A DNA stretch of 50,138 nucleotides from a virus. Of this stretch, positions 40,567 to 47,311 are shown piece after piece (positions within the stretch are counted from its first letter, which is position 1; every line of letters begins with the position of its first letter). The stretch spans positions 1 to 50,138 of IMG/VR virus record IMGVR_UViG_3300020373_000074; one strand, given 5' to 3'. Position numbers and translations under genes: made by a program. The notes under the pieces are model-generated. The model was not told where the DNA came from, ran no database searches, and worked only from the letters and a program-made list of their open reading frames with translations.

Positions 40567-40926
40567 ATGTTAAAATTGAGTAAGGATAATTTTGAGTTGT
40601 ACGCATCTCAGCATTATTCGGCAGGTAAATGGTCTACGACAGAGGATTTTAAAAATGACTTTGCTAGATTTAATTATGTAAACCGACTGATTAATAGATA
40701 CTATCGTGATGATGAATTGAAAGAAAGATTGATTCTAAATCACTTGGTTATATTGGGCAATATGTTTGGCCCGAAAGAAACTGCCAAGATGGCTATGTTC
40801 AATATCAAAGCAGAACAGAAACCAGTACTCAAGACATTTTTAATATACTTAAACTATCTTCCAGAAGATATGCATTTGAGTATACCACTTGATTCTGAAA
40901 TAGTAGACAAATTAAGGAAGTTATAA
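40567..40926 (+). CDS. Conserved phage hypothetical (DUF7207-like)
   Basis: A 119-residue all-helical protein: FELYASQHYSAGKWSTTEDF, then LNHLVILGNMFG and KTFLIYLNYLPEDMH. I recall this arrangement from a conserved family of T4-like marine phages, placed next to the following gene. Function unknown. Starts five bases after the previous gene. Confidence 0.7.
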   Translation: MLKLSKDNFELYASQHYSAGKWSTTEDFKNDFARFNYVNRLINRYYRDDELKERLILNHLVILGNMFGPKETAKMAMFNIKAEQKPVLKTFLIYLNYLPEDMHLSIPLDSEIVDKLRKL

Positions 40927-41460
40927 ATGGGTATAAGCAGAGTTGCTGACGTATATTATACATATCGTTTCATAAAGACATTAGTTACTAAATGGGAAGA
41001 TATGGATGCATATAAGTTAGGTATAATAGATGAAAAGGGTAAGAACCTCATTAAGTACAGAAAGTTAAAGACTAATGAGCAGAAAGATGCCTTCACTACA
41101 TTCCATCGTTTGGTATTCAATATCAAGCGTCTTATGGAAATTATGCCATTTGGACGGTCTAAGTTAGCCAGTTATGCGGCTGCATTATTCCTATTGAGGG
41201 AAGAAACTGGTATGTCCGAAGAAGGAATTATGAACGCTTTAGATGAGTTGGGATATGAACATCACTTGGAAGATGAATTGGACTTAACGGAAGATACATT
41301 AGTTGCTGGTGAATACATATTAAACCATACTCTATCTGAAGAATTCTCTAGAGGAAAGGTAGTCACCTTAGTAGACCTCGAACCGATAGGAAAGTTCTCA
41401 CAAACTTTCATATATAAAACTGCCGAGGGTTGTCATGTTACTTATGAGAACTTACGGTAA
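40927..41460 (+). CDS. Conserved phage hypothetical, helical
   Basis: A 177-residue protein: VADVYYTYRFIKTLVTKWED, DAYKLGIIDEKGKN and FTTFHRLVFNIKRLMEIMPFG are highly patterned and match my memory of a protein conserved through marine T4-like phages, next to the DUF7207-like gene. The C-terminal 40 residues (GKVVTLVDLEPIGKFSQTFIY) look like a separate beta-rich part. No function known to me. Confidence 0.7.
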   Translation: MGISRVADVYYTYRFIKTLVTKWEDMDAYKLGIIDEKGKNLIKYRKLKTNEQKDAFTTFHRLVFNIKRLMEIMPFGRSKLASYAAALFLLREETGMSEEGIMNALDELGYEHHLEDELDLTEDTLVAGEYILNHTLSEEFSRGKVVTLVDLEPIGKFSQTFIYKTAEGCHVTYENLR

Positions 41461-41564
41461 TGCAAGTCTTATCATCAATAACAGGCAATGATTTGTTTGA
41501 ATTTGTGTTTGGCATGTTGTTTTTCTTTAGTGTAATGTTAGCAATGGCGATATACGACGAATAA
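41460..41564 (+). CDS. Very small membrane protein
   Basis: A 34-residue ORF whose ATG overlaps the previous stop by one base. It has one hydrophobic helix (FEFVFGMLFFFSVMLAMAI) and ends YDE. It fills the gap before the nrdA promoter. Function unknown. Confidence 0.5.
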   Translation: MQVLSSITGNDLFEFVFGMLFFFSVMLAMAIYDE

Positions 41565-41566
41565 AC

Positions 41567-41595
41567 TTGCCAAATTAAAGTATTTAAGGTATAAT
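41567..41595 (+). promoter_or_regulatory. Sigma70-type promoter, leaderless type
   Basis: TTGCCA (41567-41572), 17-nt spacer, TATAAT (41590-41595), nrdA ATG at 41603 seven bases on. Confidence 0.8.
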
Positions 41596-41602
41596 ATTAG
41601 TT

Positions 41603-43894
41603 ATGAATATATCAATTACCAAGCGTGATGGCACGAAAGAAAGGTTTTCGTTATCTAAAATACACCGTATATTAGAGTGGGCGTGTACCGATATCACTGG
41701 TGTGTCCGAATCACAAATAGAATTAAAAGCGAATGTACAACTGTATGAGGAAATAAGTACAGGTGATATTCACGACCTGTTAATCAAAAGTTCAGCAGAA
41801 CTTATTACGGAAGATACCCCCAACTATCAATTTGTAGCAGCAAGACTTATTAACTATAAGTTGCGTAAGTATGTGTACGGTCAGTTCGAACCTCTACATA
41901 TTAAAGATATTATCAATAATAATATATGGGAAGGTGTATATGACCACCAGATAGTTAACTGTTATACAGATGATGAACTAGACTACATCAACGATAACAT
42001 CATTAATCACGAGAGAGATGCTACTTTCACATACGCTGGTATGGAACAAATGAGGAGTAAGTATCTTGTACAGAATCGTTCTGATGGTACTGTATATGAA
42101 ACACCCCAAGTATTGTATATAATGATTGCAATGACTCTATTTGCAAGTTATACGAAACAACGTATGTATTATATCAAGAACTTCTATAATGCAATATCAC
42201 AATTCTATATCTCATTACCAACCCCAATTATGGCAGGGGTACGTACACCAACAAGACAATTCTCAAGTTGTGTTGTATTAGAGAGTAATGATTCACTTGA
42301 TTCAATCAATGCAACATCTACATCTATCGTTAAGTACATATCCAAGAAAGCAGGATTAGGTATTAATGCTGGTAAGATACGTGCAGTAGGTTCTCAGATT
42401 GGTGATGGTTCGATACAACATACTGGTCTAATACCATTCCTTAAGTTATTCCAAGCATCAGTTAAATCGTGTTCCCAAGGTGGAGTACGTGGTGGTGCGG
42501 CTACTGTCCATTTCCCTTTATGGCATTATGAATTCGAGGACTTAGTAGTTCTTAAAAACAATAAGGGAACGGAAGAAACCCGTGTAAGGAATATGGACTA
42601 TTGTTTCCAATTCAATAAACTAATGTATGAGAGATTATTAGAGGGCGGAGATATAACATTCTTCTCACCCCATGATGTTCCCGGATTATATGAGGCATTT
42701 AGTACAGACCAAGATGAGTTCAAGCGACTATACGAGAAGTATGAAAAATCGAGAAAGATTAGGAAGAAAACGTTACCAGCATTAGAGGTGTTCTCAAAGT
42801 TCATAACTGAACGAAAAGAAACTGGTAGAGTATATTTACAGAACATAGATAACGCAAACATACACGGTTCATTTATAGAAAAGGAAGCACCAATACACCA
42901 AAGTAATTTATGTCAAGAGATTGATTTACCTAGTCACGGATTAGAATCATATCACGACGAAGAAGGGGAAATATCTTTATGTACTCTATCTGCAATCAAC
43001 TGGGGATTGATAAACGACCCAAGTGAGTTTGAGAAGTATTGTGATTTGGCAGTTCGTGCCTTAGACTCCCTATTAGATTACCAAGAGTATCCAGTAAAAG
43101 CCGCAGAGATTTCTACGAAAAGTCGTAGACCTCTTGGAGTTGGAATCATCAATTTTGCATACTTCCTTGCGAAACGAGGACTTAAATATGACGAGAAGGC
43201 ACTCGCAACTGTTGATGAATATTCAGAAGCGTGGTCTTATTATCTGATTCGTGCAAGTGCTAACTTGGCAAAAGAATACGGTGCGTGTCCTAAGAATGAA
43301 CAAACAAAGTATGGTCACGGAATACTTCCTATTGACACATACAAGAAAGAAGTTGATGAGTTAGTTAAATTCAAATCAAGAATGAAATGGCAATCATTAA
43401 GGAATGATTTAAAGAAATATGGTATTAGGAACTCAACTCTTATGGCGATAATGCCAGCAGAAACTTCTGCACAAATATCGAATTCAACAAATGGAGTAGA
43501 ACCCCCACGGGCTTTAGTATCGTACAAACAATCTAAAGATGGTGTGATGGCACAGGTAGTTCCCGGAATATATCACTTAAAAGGATACTATGATTTGTTA
43601 TGGGAACAAAAATCTCCAGAAGGATATCTCAAATTAATGGCAATACTTCAGAAGTATGTTGACCAAGGTATCTCAGTAAACACAAGTTATAACCCTATAC
43701 ATTACGAAGATAATAAGATACCAATGTCTGTTATGTTGACCGACTTAATTACCTTTTATAAGTATGGTGGAAAACAACTGTACTACTTCAATACAAATGA
43801 TATGGCAGGTGATGATGATACACCTGAATTGGTCAGAGAAGATTTCAATACTAAAGAAGAATATGAGGAGTACTGTGAATCGTGTTCTTTATAA
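41603..43894 (+). CDS. nrdA: NrdA class Ia ribonucleotide reductase, large subunit
   Basis: Catalytic subunit that reduces ribonucleoside diphosphates. It has an ATP-cone at the N-terminus (ITKRDGTKERFSLSKIHRIL), the first active-site cysteine in FSSCVVLES, the NLCQEI radical-site motif with its cysteine, PAETSAQISNSTNGVEPPRA, and a C-terminal redox pair CESC. The 763 residues fit the family. Its partner nrdB is at 44985, but a tmRNA and small membrane genes lie between. Expressed from a leaderless-type promoter. Confidence 0.97.
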   Translation: MNISITKRDGTKERFSLSKIHRILEWACTDITGVSESQIELKANVQLYEEISTGDIHDLLIKSSAELITEDTPNYQFVAARLINYKLRKYVYGQFEPLHIKDIINNNIWEGVYDHQIVNCYTDDELDYINDNIINHERDATFTYAGMEQMRSKYLVQNRSDGTVYETPQVLYIMIAMTLFASYTKQRMYYIKNFYNAISQFYISLPTPIMAGVRTPTRQFSSCVVLESNDSLDSINATSTSIVKYISKKAGLGINAGKIRAVGSQIGDGSIQHTGLIPFLKLFQASVKSCSQGGVRGGAATVHFPLWHYEFEDLVVLKNNKGTEETRVRNMDYCFQFNKLMYERLLEGGDITFFSPHDVPGLYEAFSTDQDEFKRLYEKYEKSRKIRKKTLPALEVFSKFITERKETGRVYLQNIDNANIHGSFIEKEAPIHQSNLCQEIDLPSHGLESYHDEEGEISLCTLSAINWGLINDPSEFEKYCDLAVRALDSLLDYQEYPVKAAEISTKSRRPLGVGIINFAYFLAKRGLKYDEKALATVDEYSEAWSYYLIRASANLAKEYGACPKNEQTKYGHGILPIDTYKKEVDELVKFKSRMKWQSLRNDLKKYGIRNSTLMAIMPAETSAQISNSTNGVEPPRALVSYKQSKDGVMAQVVPGIYHLKGYYDLLWEQKSPEGYLKLMAILQKYVDQGISVNTSYNPIHYEDNKIPMSVMLTDLITFYKYGGKQLYYFNTNDMAGDDDTPELVREDFNTKEEYEEYCESCSL

Positions 43895-43897
43895 ATA
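43890..43897 (+). promoter_or_regulatory. T4-type late promoter box
   Basis: TATAAATA spans the end of nrdA and the gap after it. It would transcribe the small gene at 43958. Confidence 0.55.
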
Positions 43898-43957
43898 ATA
43901 GTAATGAGAAGTGGCCCTTTCAAAAAACAAATCAATGAGGATACGACGGGAGTCGTA

Positions 43958-44134
43958 ATGAGAATACTCACAACTTATAAATTAGTCAGAGGTGTAATGG
44001 TAAGAGAGGTTGCAACAAGAAGATATACTTCCCTAGGTAGTTATCACGACACGACAGAAGTGACGCCTCTCGGTGCAATGTTTCCCTCAGATGTGGAATA
44101 TATGCAAGATAAAAAACTTGACAAAGCAGACTGA
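43958..44134 (+). CDS. Small basic hypothetical protein
   Basis: A 58-residue protein starting MRILTTYKLVRGVMVREVAT with TSLGSYHDTTEVTPLGAMFPSD later. The start has a good SD (GGGAG, seven bases upstream). An in-frame ATG at 43904 would add 18 residues and would lie only six bases after the late box. The YTSLGSYHDTxxVxPLGxMFP pattern looks conserved, but I cannot name a family. Confidence 0.6.
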   Translation: MRILTTYKLVRGVMVREVATRRYTSLGSYHDTTEVTPLGAMFPSDVEYMQDKKLDKAD

Positions 44135-44146
44135 AGCAGGTATAAT
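44118..44146 (+). promoter_or_regulatory. Sigma70-type promoter for the small membrane genes/tmRNA unit
   Basis: TTGACA (44118-44123), 17-nt spacer, TATAAT (44141-44146). A unit from here would cover ORFs at 44176 and 44425 and the tmRNA, ending at the terminator at 44933-44967. GTCAAG after the -10 mirrors CTTGAC at the -35. Confidence 0.8.
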
Positions 44147-44175
44147 ATAGGTCAAGTTAACAACAAAAGTATATT

Positions 44176-44292
44176 ATGGAATATGTGGTCTTAACCCTAT
44201 GGGGAATCGGTTTATTATCAAACTTCTTTTTCATCTTCTTTATACCCGCTGATGACAGAATAAAAAAACAAATTGGTCTAAAATTAGACTAA
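44176..44292 (+). CDS. Very small membrane protein
   Basis: A 38-residue ORF about 25 nt after the predicted transcription start. MEYVVLTLWGIGLLSNFFFI and FFIP form one membrane helix followed by a charged tail (DDRIKKQ). No clear SD. Function unknown. Confidence 0.5.
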   Translation: MEYVVLTLWGIGLLSNFFFIFFIPADDRIKKQIGLKLD

Positions 44293-44297
44293 AAAAC

Positions 44298-44389
44298 AGA
44301 AGATTCTTCTACTGATACAGGCAATGAATCTTATAAGTAAAACTACGAGTATGCACATTCTACTCGCAGATGTACTTCCGAAATGAAGT
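44298..44389 (+). other. Three small hairpins in a 132-nt gene-free stretch
   Basis: AGAAGA/TCTTCT (44298-44310), CGAGTA/TACTCG (44346-44366) and ACTTC/GAAGT (44374-44389), the last followed by a T-run at 44397-44402. They lie between two small membrane genes and may form an attenuator or processing signals. No gene is seen here. Confidence 0.4.
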
Positions 44390-44424
44390 AAAACTATTTT
44401 TTAAAATAACATAGGAGTAAAAGT

Positions 44425-44649
44425 ATGTTAGATAAAATCACAAACGGCGTTTCAGCCGCAACGGCTATTGCCATGTCATTAATCGGTTTAGCAATTATGC
44501 TACAAATCGTATTTGGTGGCTCTGTACCTTTCCTTGGCGGAGACGTCATTGGTACAATCATTGGTATAGTTCATCAACTAGGCGACGCTGGCTTGGTTGG
44601 TTTAATTTCCGCTGCTGTACTTTGGAAATTACTAACTCATGATGAATAA
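44425..44649 (+). CDS. Small two-helix membrane protein (holin-like architecture)
   Basis: A 74-residue protein with two hydrophobic helices (about 9-31 and 38-68) separated by a Gly-rich turn (FGGSVPFLGGDVIG), ending KLLTHDE. The size and two-helix form suit a holin, but holins of T4-like phages (gp T) are larger with one helix, so this is only a topology note. ATAGGAG gives a strong SD. It immediately precedes the tmRNA and may share its transcript. Confidence 0.65.
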   Translation: MLDKITNGVSAATAIAMSLIGLAIMLQIVFGGSVPFLGGDVIGTIIGIVHQLGDAGLVGLISAAVLWKLLTHDE

Positions 44650-44771
44650 CTAAGTTTACACACCATGTGAAATGAACGTTTAGTGGAGTTCGTATAAACC
44701 ACTTCTCAACAGCGTTAATGTTGGGAATAGATATACTTAGGACGGCGGTGCAAGTCCGCCCTCCTCCACCA

Positions 44772-44798
44772 AATGTGTATTCTGCGAGTATATATTTG
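44772..44798 (+). other. tmRNA intervening segment
   Basis: Twenty-seven nucleotides between the mature 3' end (CCA at 44769-44771) and the mature 5' end (44799). In permuted tmRNAs this segment is removed by processing; RNase P would cut at the 5' end of GGGGGAG. Confidence 0.75.
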
Positions 44799-44880
44799 GG
44801 GGGAGAGTCAGATATCGACTGGGTATGCCATCTATCTCAATTCGCTAGTCAAGACTAGACTTTAAAATCAAAAATTAATC

Positions 44881-44913
44881 GGCAATCAAAACGATTATTT
44901 ACTGGCTGCATGA
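44881..44913 (+). other. tmRNA tag reading frame
   Basis: Codons GGC AAT CAA AAC GAT TAT then L L A A and TGA give GNQNDYLLAA, to be preceded by the alanine carried by the tmRNA. The resume codon GGC follows TTAATC, similar to E. coli TAGTC before its resume codon. ACTGGCT (44901-44907) pairs with AGTCAGT (44915-44921), holding the stop in the loop. Confidence 0.75.
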
Positions 44914-44932
44914 TAGTCAGTTTGAGGTTTCG

Positions 44933-44967
44933 CCCGAGTTCCTTATCACCAAATACTCGGGTTTTTC
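44933..44967 (+). terminator. Rho-independent terminator after tmRNA
   Basis: CCCGAGT (44933-44939) pairs with ACTCGGG (44955-44961), followed by TTTTTC. It closes the tmRNA transcript before nrdB. Confidence 0.85.
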
Positions 44968-44984
44968 TTTAACCTATATAAAAT

Positions 44985-46058
44985 ATGAAATCAGTATTTA
45001 AAGTCGGCACTAAAAAACACCTAAAGAAAAAGATGTTCTTCGACGAGAGTGTTGATATTGCACGGTATGATACGGTAAAGAATGTACCCCAACAAAAACT
45101 CTACGAGAAGATGTTATCATTTTATTGGACACCCGACGAGATTGATGTTACTAAAGATAAAATAGACTTCGGTAAATTGACTAAGGGTGAACAACACATC
45201 TTTACTGCAAATCTAAAAAGACAAATCTTATTGGATTCTGTACAAGGACGTTCCCCCAATATCGCATTACTTCCTTTATGTTCTACACCAGAACTAGAAG
45301 TCCTTATTGAAACGTGGTCGTTCTTTGAAACGATTCACTCCCGTTCTTACACTCACTTAATTAGAAATGTCTATCCAGACCCGTCAAAGGTTTTTGATGA
45401 AATTGTAACTATTCCGGAAATCTTAGATTGTGGAAAAGACATATCCAGGCATTATGATTTGCTAATGCACTATCGGGGTAAGTTCGGTTCATACGAACAT
45501 AAAAGATTATTGTATCTGTGTATGATTTCGATATACATACTAGAAGGTATTAGGTTTTATGTATCGTTTGCCTGTTCTTGGGGTTTCGCAGAGATAAAGA
45601 AAATGGAAGGTAACGCAAAGATTATTAAATTGATTGCAAGAGATGAGAACACCCACCTTGCGGCTTCGTTAAATATCCTTAAATCTTTCCCTAAAGAAGA
45701 TAAGGATTATGTGAAGATTCGTAAAGAAACACATAATGAAGTTATCGATATGTTTATGAGTGCAATCAAACAAGAAGAAGAATGGGCAGATTATCTGTTC
45801 AAACACGGTAGTATGATTGGATTGAATTCAGGAGTTCTGAAAGAATATGTAAGGTGGATAGGTGCAAAGAGATTTAAGAGTGCTGGATATACAACACCTT
45901 ACCCAACACAACAAGCAAATCCATTACCTTGGACAGAGAAATGGATTGGTGGTGGTAACGTTCAAGTTGCACCACAAGAAACTGAAATCACATCTTATCT
46001 CGTGGGGGGAGTAACACAAGATGTTAAAGAAAACACATTTAAAGGATTAAGCTTATGA
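44985..46058 (+). CDS. nrdB: NrdB class Ia ribonucleotide reductase, small subunit
   Basis: Radical-generating subunit, 357 residues. Its metal and radical residues fall at exactly the E. coli numbers: D84, E115, H118 and radical Y122 in FFETIHSRSYTHLIRN, with a second ligand set in RDENTHL. The C-terminus ends LSL, the R1-binding tail region. No strong SD precedes the ATG. It overlaps glutaredoxin by ATGA and makes a full reduction system with nrdA. Confidence 0.97.
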   Translation: MKSVFKVGTKKHLKKKMFFDESVDIARYDTVKNVPQQKLYEKMLSFYWTPDEIDVTKDKIDFGKLTKGEQHIFTANLKRQILLDSVQGRSPNIALLPLCSTPELEVLIETWSFFETIHSRSYTHLIRNVYPDPSKVFDEIVTIPEILDCGKDISRHYDLLMHYRGKFGSYEHKRLLYLCMISIYILEGIRFYVSFACSWGFAEIKKMEGNAKIIKLIARDENTHLAASLNILKSFPKEDKDYVKIRKETHNEVIDMFMSAIKQEEEWADYLFKHGSMIGLNSGVLKEYVRWIGAKRFKSAGYTTPYPTQQANPLPWTEKWIGGGNVQVAPQETEITSYLVGGVTQDVKENTFKGLSL

Positions 46059-46294
46059 TAACTATATGGAGTAAAAACGATTGTTCGTGGTGTACACGGG
46101 CGAAAGAATTTCTTGATAATGAGGGAGTCGATTACGAAGAAAGAAATATACAAGGTGGGGAATGGACTATCCAAGATTTACAAAAGAGGGCTCCTAACGT
46201 AAGGAGTCTACCAGTAATATTTCAAGATAAAAGATTCATTGGTGGTTATGAGAATTTAGTAGCACATATTAACTTAGGACAATTAAGACTATGA
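46055..46294 (+). CDS. nrdC: Glutaredoxin
   Basis: A 79-residue glutaredoxin with active site CSWC (10-13), conserved RSLPVIF cis-proline region and FIGGYENL. It would reduce the NrdA C-terminal disulfide, the job of T4 NrdC. ATGA overlap with nrdB and with the next gene. Confidence 0.93.
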   Translation: MITIWSKNDCSWCTRAKEFLDNEGVDYEERNIQGGEWTIQDLQKRAPNVRSLPVIFQDKRFIGGYENLVAHINLGQLRL

Positions 46295-46482
46295 CAACCT
46301 GTAGGGCATGTAACAAAAGTTATAAGATACAAATGGTAGTAGATGATAATGACGGTACGACAATGGACACCGAAGAAATAGGGGAAGAAACTACATTCTG
46401 TCCGTTCTGTGGTGAAGACCACCGATACCATCAACAATCATATGTAGGACATGAATGGCAGGCAACATTTGATAATAGATAA
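46291..46482 (+). CDS. Small zinc-ribbon protein
   Basis: A 63-residue protein with two CxxC pairs, CRAC near the start and CPFC after an acidic loop, which make a zinc ribbon. The tail HRYHQQSYVGHEW is His/aromatic-rich. Junctions are ATGA and TAATG overlaps. Function unknown. Confidence 0.75.
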   Translation: MTTCRACNKSYKIQMVVDDNDGTTMDTEEIGEETTFCPFCGEDHRYHQQSYVGHEWQATFDNR

Positions 46483-46883
46483 TGTGGACATATAAAGGTA
46501 AAGAATTTACTTCTGAAGATATAGGTGATTATTACGGATTCGTTTATAGGATAGTAAACACTATAAATGGACACGACTATATCGGACGAAAGTATTTTAA
46601 AACCAAACGTAAACTCAAACCGTTAATAGGTAGAAAGAACAAAAGACACAAGGTTATAGAAACTGATTGGCAAGATTATTGGGGTTCTTCAAGACGACTT
46701 CAAGAAGATATAGATAGATATGGAAAGGAAAACTTTACTCGTGAAATAATAATGTTATGTGATACGAGAGGTAACACTAACTACTATGAAGCGAAGATAC
46801 AGTTTGAAGAAGATGTATTATTAAGAGAAGATAATTACAATGGAATTATCGCAGTTAAAATTGGAGTAGGTTCGGTGAAATAA
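46482..46883 (+). CDS. GIY-YIG-like nuclease domain protein
   Basis: A 133-residue protein. GFVYRIVNTINGHDYIGRKYF has the GIY-(10)-YIG spacing with Phe-Val for Ile, followed by the basic loop of Seg-like homing nucleases; YWGSSRRL and FTREIIMLCDTR match the Arg helix and strand of the fold, and YYEAKIQFE supplies the Glu. No separate DNA-binding domain is present. Many T4-like marine phages have such small genes; mobility or repair roles are not established. Confidence 0.75.
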   Translation: MWTYKGKEFTSEDIGDYYGFVYRIVNTINGHDYIGRKYFKTKRKLKPLIGRKNKRHKVIETDWQDYWGSSRRLQEDIDRYGKENFTREIIMLCDTRGNTNYYEAKIQFEEDVLLREDNYNGIIAVKIGVGSVK

Positions 46884-47258
46884 ATGGCATATTCAAAAGA
46901 AGTTTTAGAACATTATAATAATCCACGCAACGTGGGTAAATTCGACCCGAAAACAGATTCGGTAGGAACTGGTATGGTCGGTGCGCCTTCCTGTGGTGAT
47001 GTTATGAAACTACAAATTAAAGTTAAAGATGATATAATTGAAGATGTAAAGTTTAAAACATACGGTTGTGGTTCTGCAATCGCTAGTTCTAGTATGGTTA
47101 CTGAAATGATTAAAGGTATGACATTAGACCAAGCACAAGCAGTAAAGAATACGGATATCGTAGAATCATTAAGTCTACCGCCAGTTAAGATACATTGTAG
47201 TGTACTGGCCGAAGATGCAATCAAAGCTGCAATAGAAGATTATCGGTCAAATACTTGA
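46884..47258 (+). CDS. iscU: IscU iron-sulfur cluster scaffold
   Basis: A 124-residue IscU that reads like the bacterial protein through its whole length: PRNVGKF, GAPSCGDVMKLQIKV, KTYGCGSAIASSS, LPPVKIHCS and LAEDAIKAAI. Cluster ligands C37, D39, C62 and C105 and the HscA-binding LPPVK (98-102) are all present, so it should be functional. IscU builds 2Fe-2S and 4Fe-4S clusters from IscS sulfur; no other Isc gene is in the window, so it would use host IscS and HscA. Candidate clients here are the radical SAM enzyme and, for iron supply, NrdB. A recent host origin is likely by family, although codon use appears AT-rich like its neighbours. Confidence 0.95.
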   Translation: MAYSKEVLEHYNNPRNVGKFDPKTDSVGTGMVGAPSCGDVMKLQIKVKDDIIEDVKFKTYGCGSAIASSSMVTEMIKGMTLDQAQAVKNTDIVESLSLPPVKIHCSVLAEDAIKAAIEDYRSNT

Positions 47259-47283
47259 CAAGCTAACTCAACTAGAGTATAAT
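47255..47283 (+). promoter_or_regulatory. Sigma70-type promoter for RNase H
   Basis: TTGACA (47255-47260), 17-nt spacer, TATAAT (47278-47283), at the end of iscU. Inverted repeat GTCAA-ATAC-TTGAC overlaps the -35. The ATG is at 47312, so the mRNA has a short leader. Confidence 0.85.
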
Positions 47284-47311
47284 GGTGGTAATGTATAAAA
47301 TGGATTAAATT

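Larger units (their letters stand above)
44680..44925 (+). ncRNA. ssrA: Circularly permuted (two-piece) tmRNA
   Basis: tmRNA rescues stalled ribosomes and tags the nascent peptide. The 3' part comes first: P2 3' strand (44727-44736), T-arm GGCGG/CCGCC (44744-44760), acceptor CTCCTCC (44761-44767) and encoded ACCA ending at 44771. After a 27-nt spacer the 5' part starts with GGGGGAG (44799-44805), which pairs fully with the acceptor strand. Its third pair is G-U (44801/44765), the alanyl-tRNA synthetase identity element. ATATCGACTGGG resembles the conserved tmRNA GGATTCGACxGG. P2 is GTAT/ATAC plus ATCTAT/ATAGAT. The tag frame ends LLAA, with its stop codon in a hairpin loop as in E. coli. Outer ends of both pieces are approximate. 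Confidence 0.88.

Noticed and set aside
44741-44771. An ordinary tRNA 3' half
   Set aside because: The T-arm and CCA are present but no anticodon or D arm precedes them; the matching acceptor strand lies downstream, which fits a permuted tmRNA.
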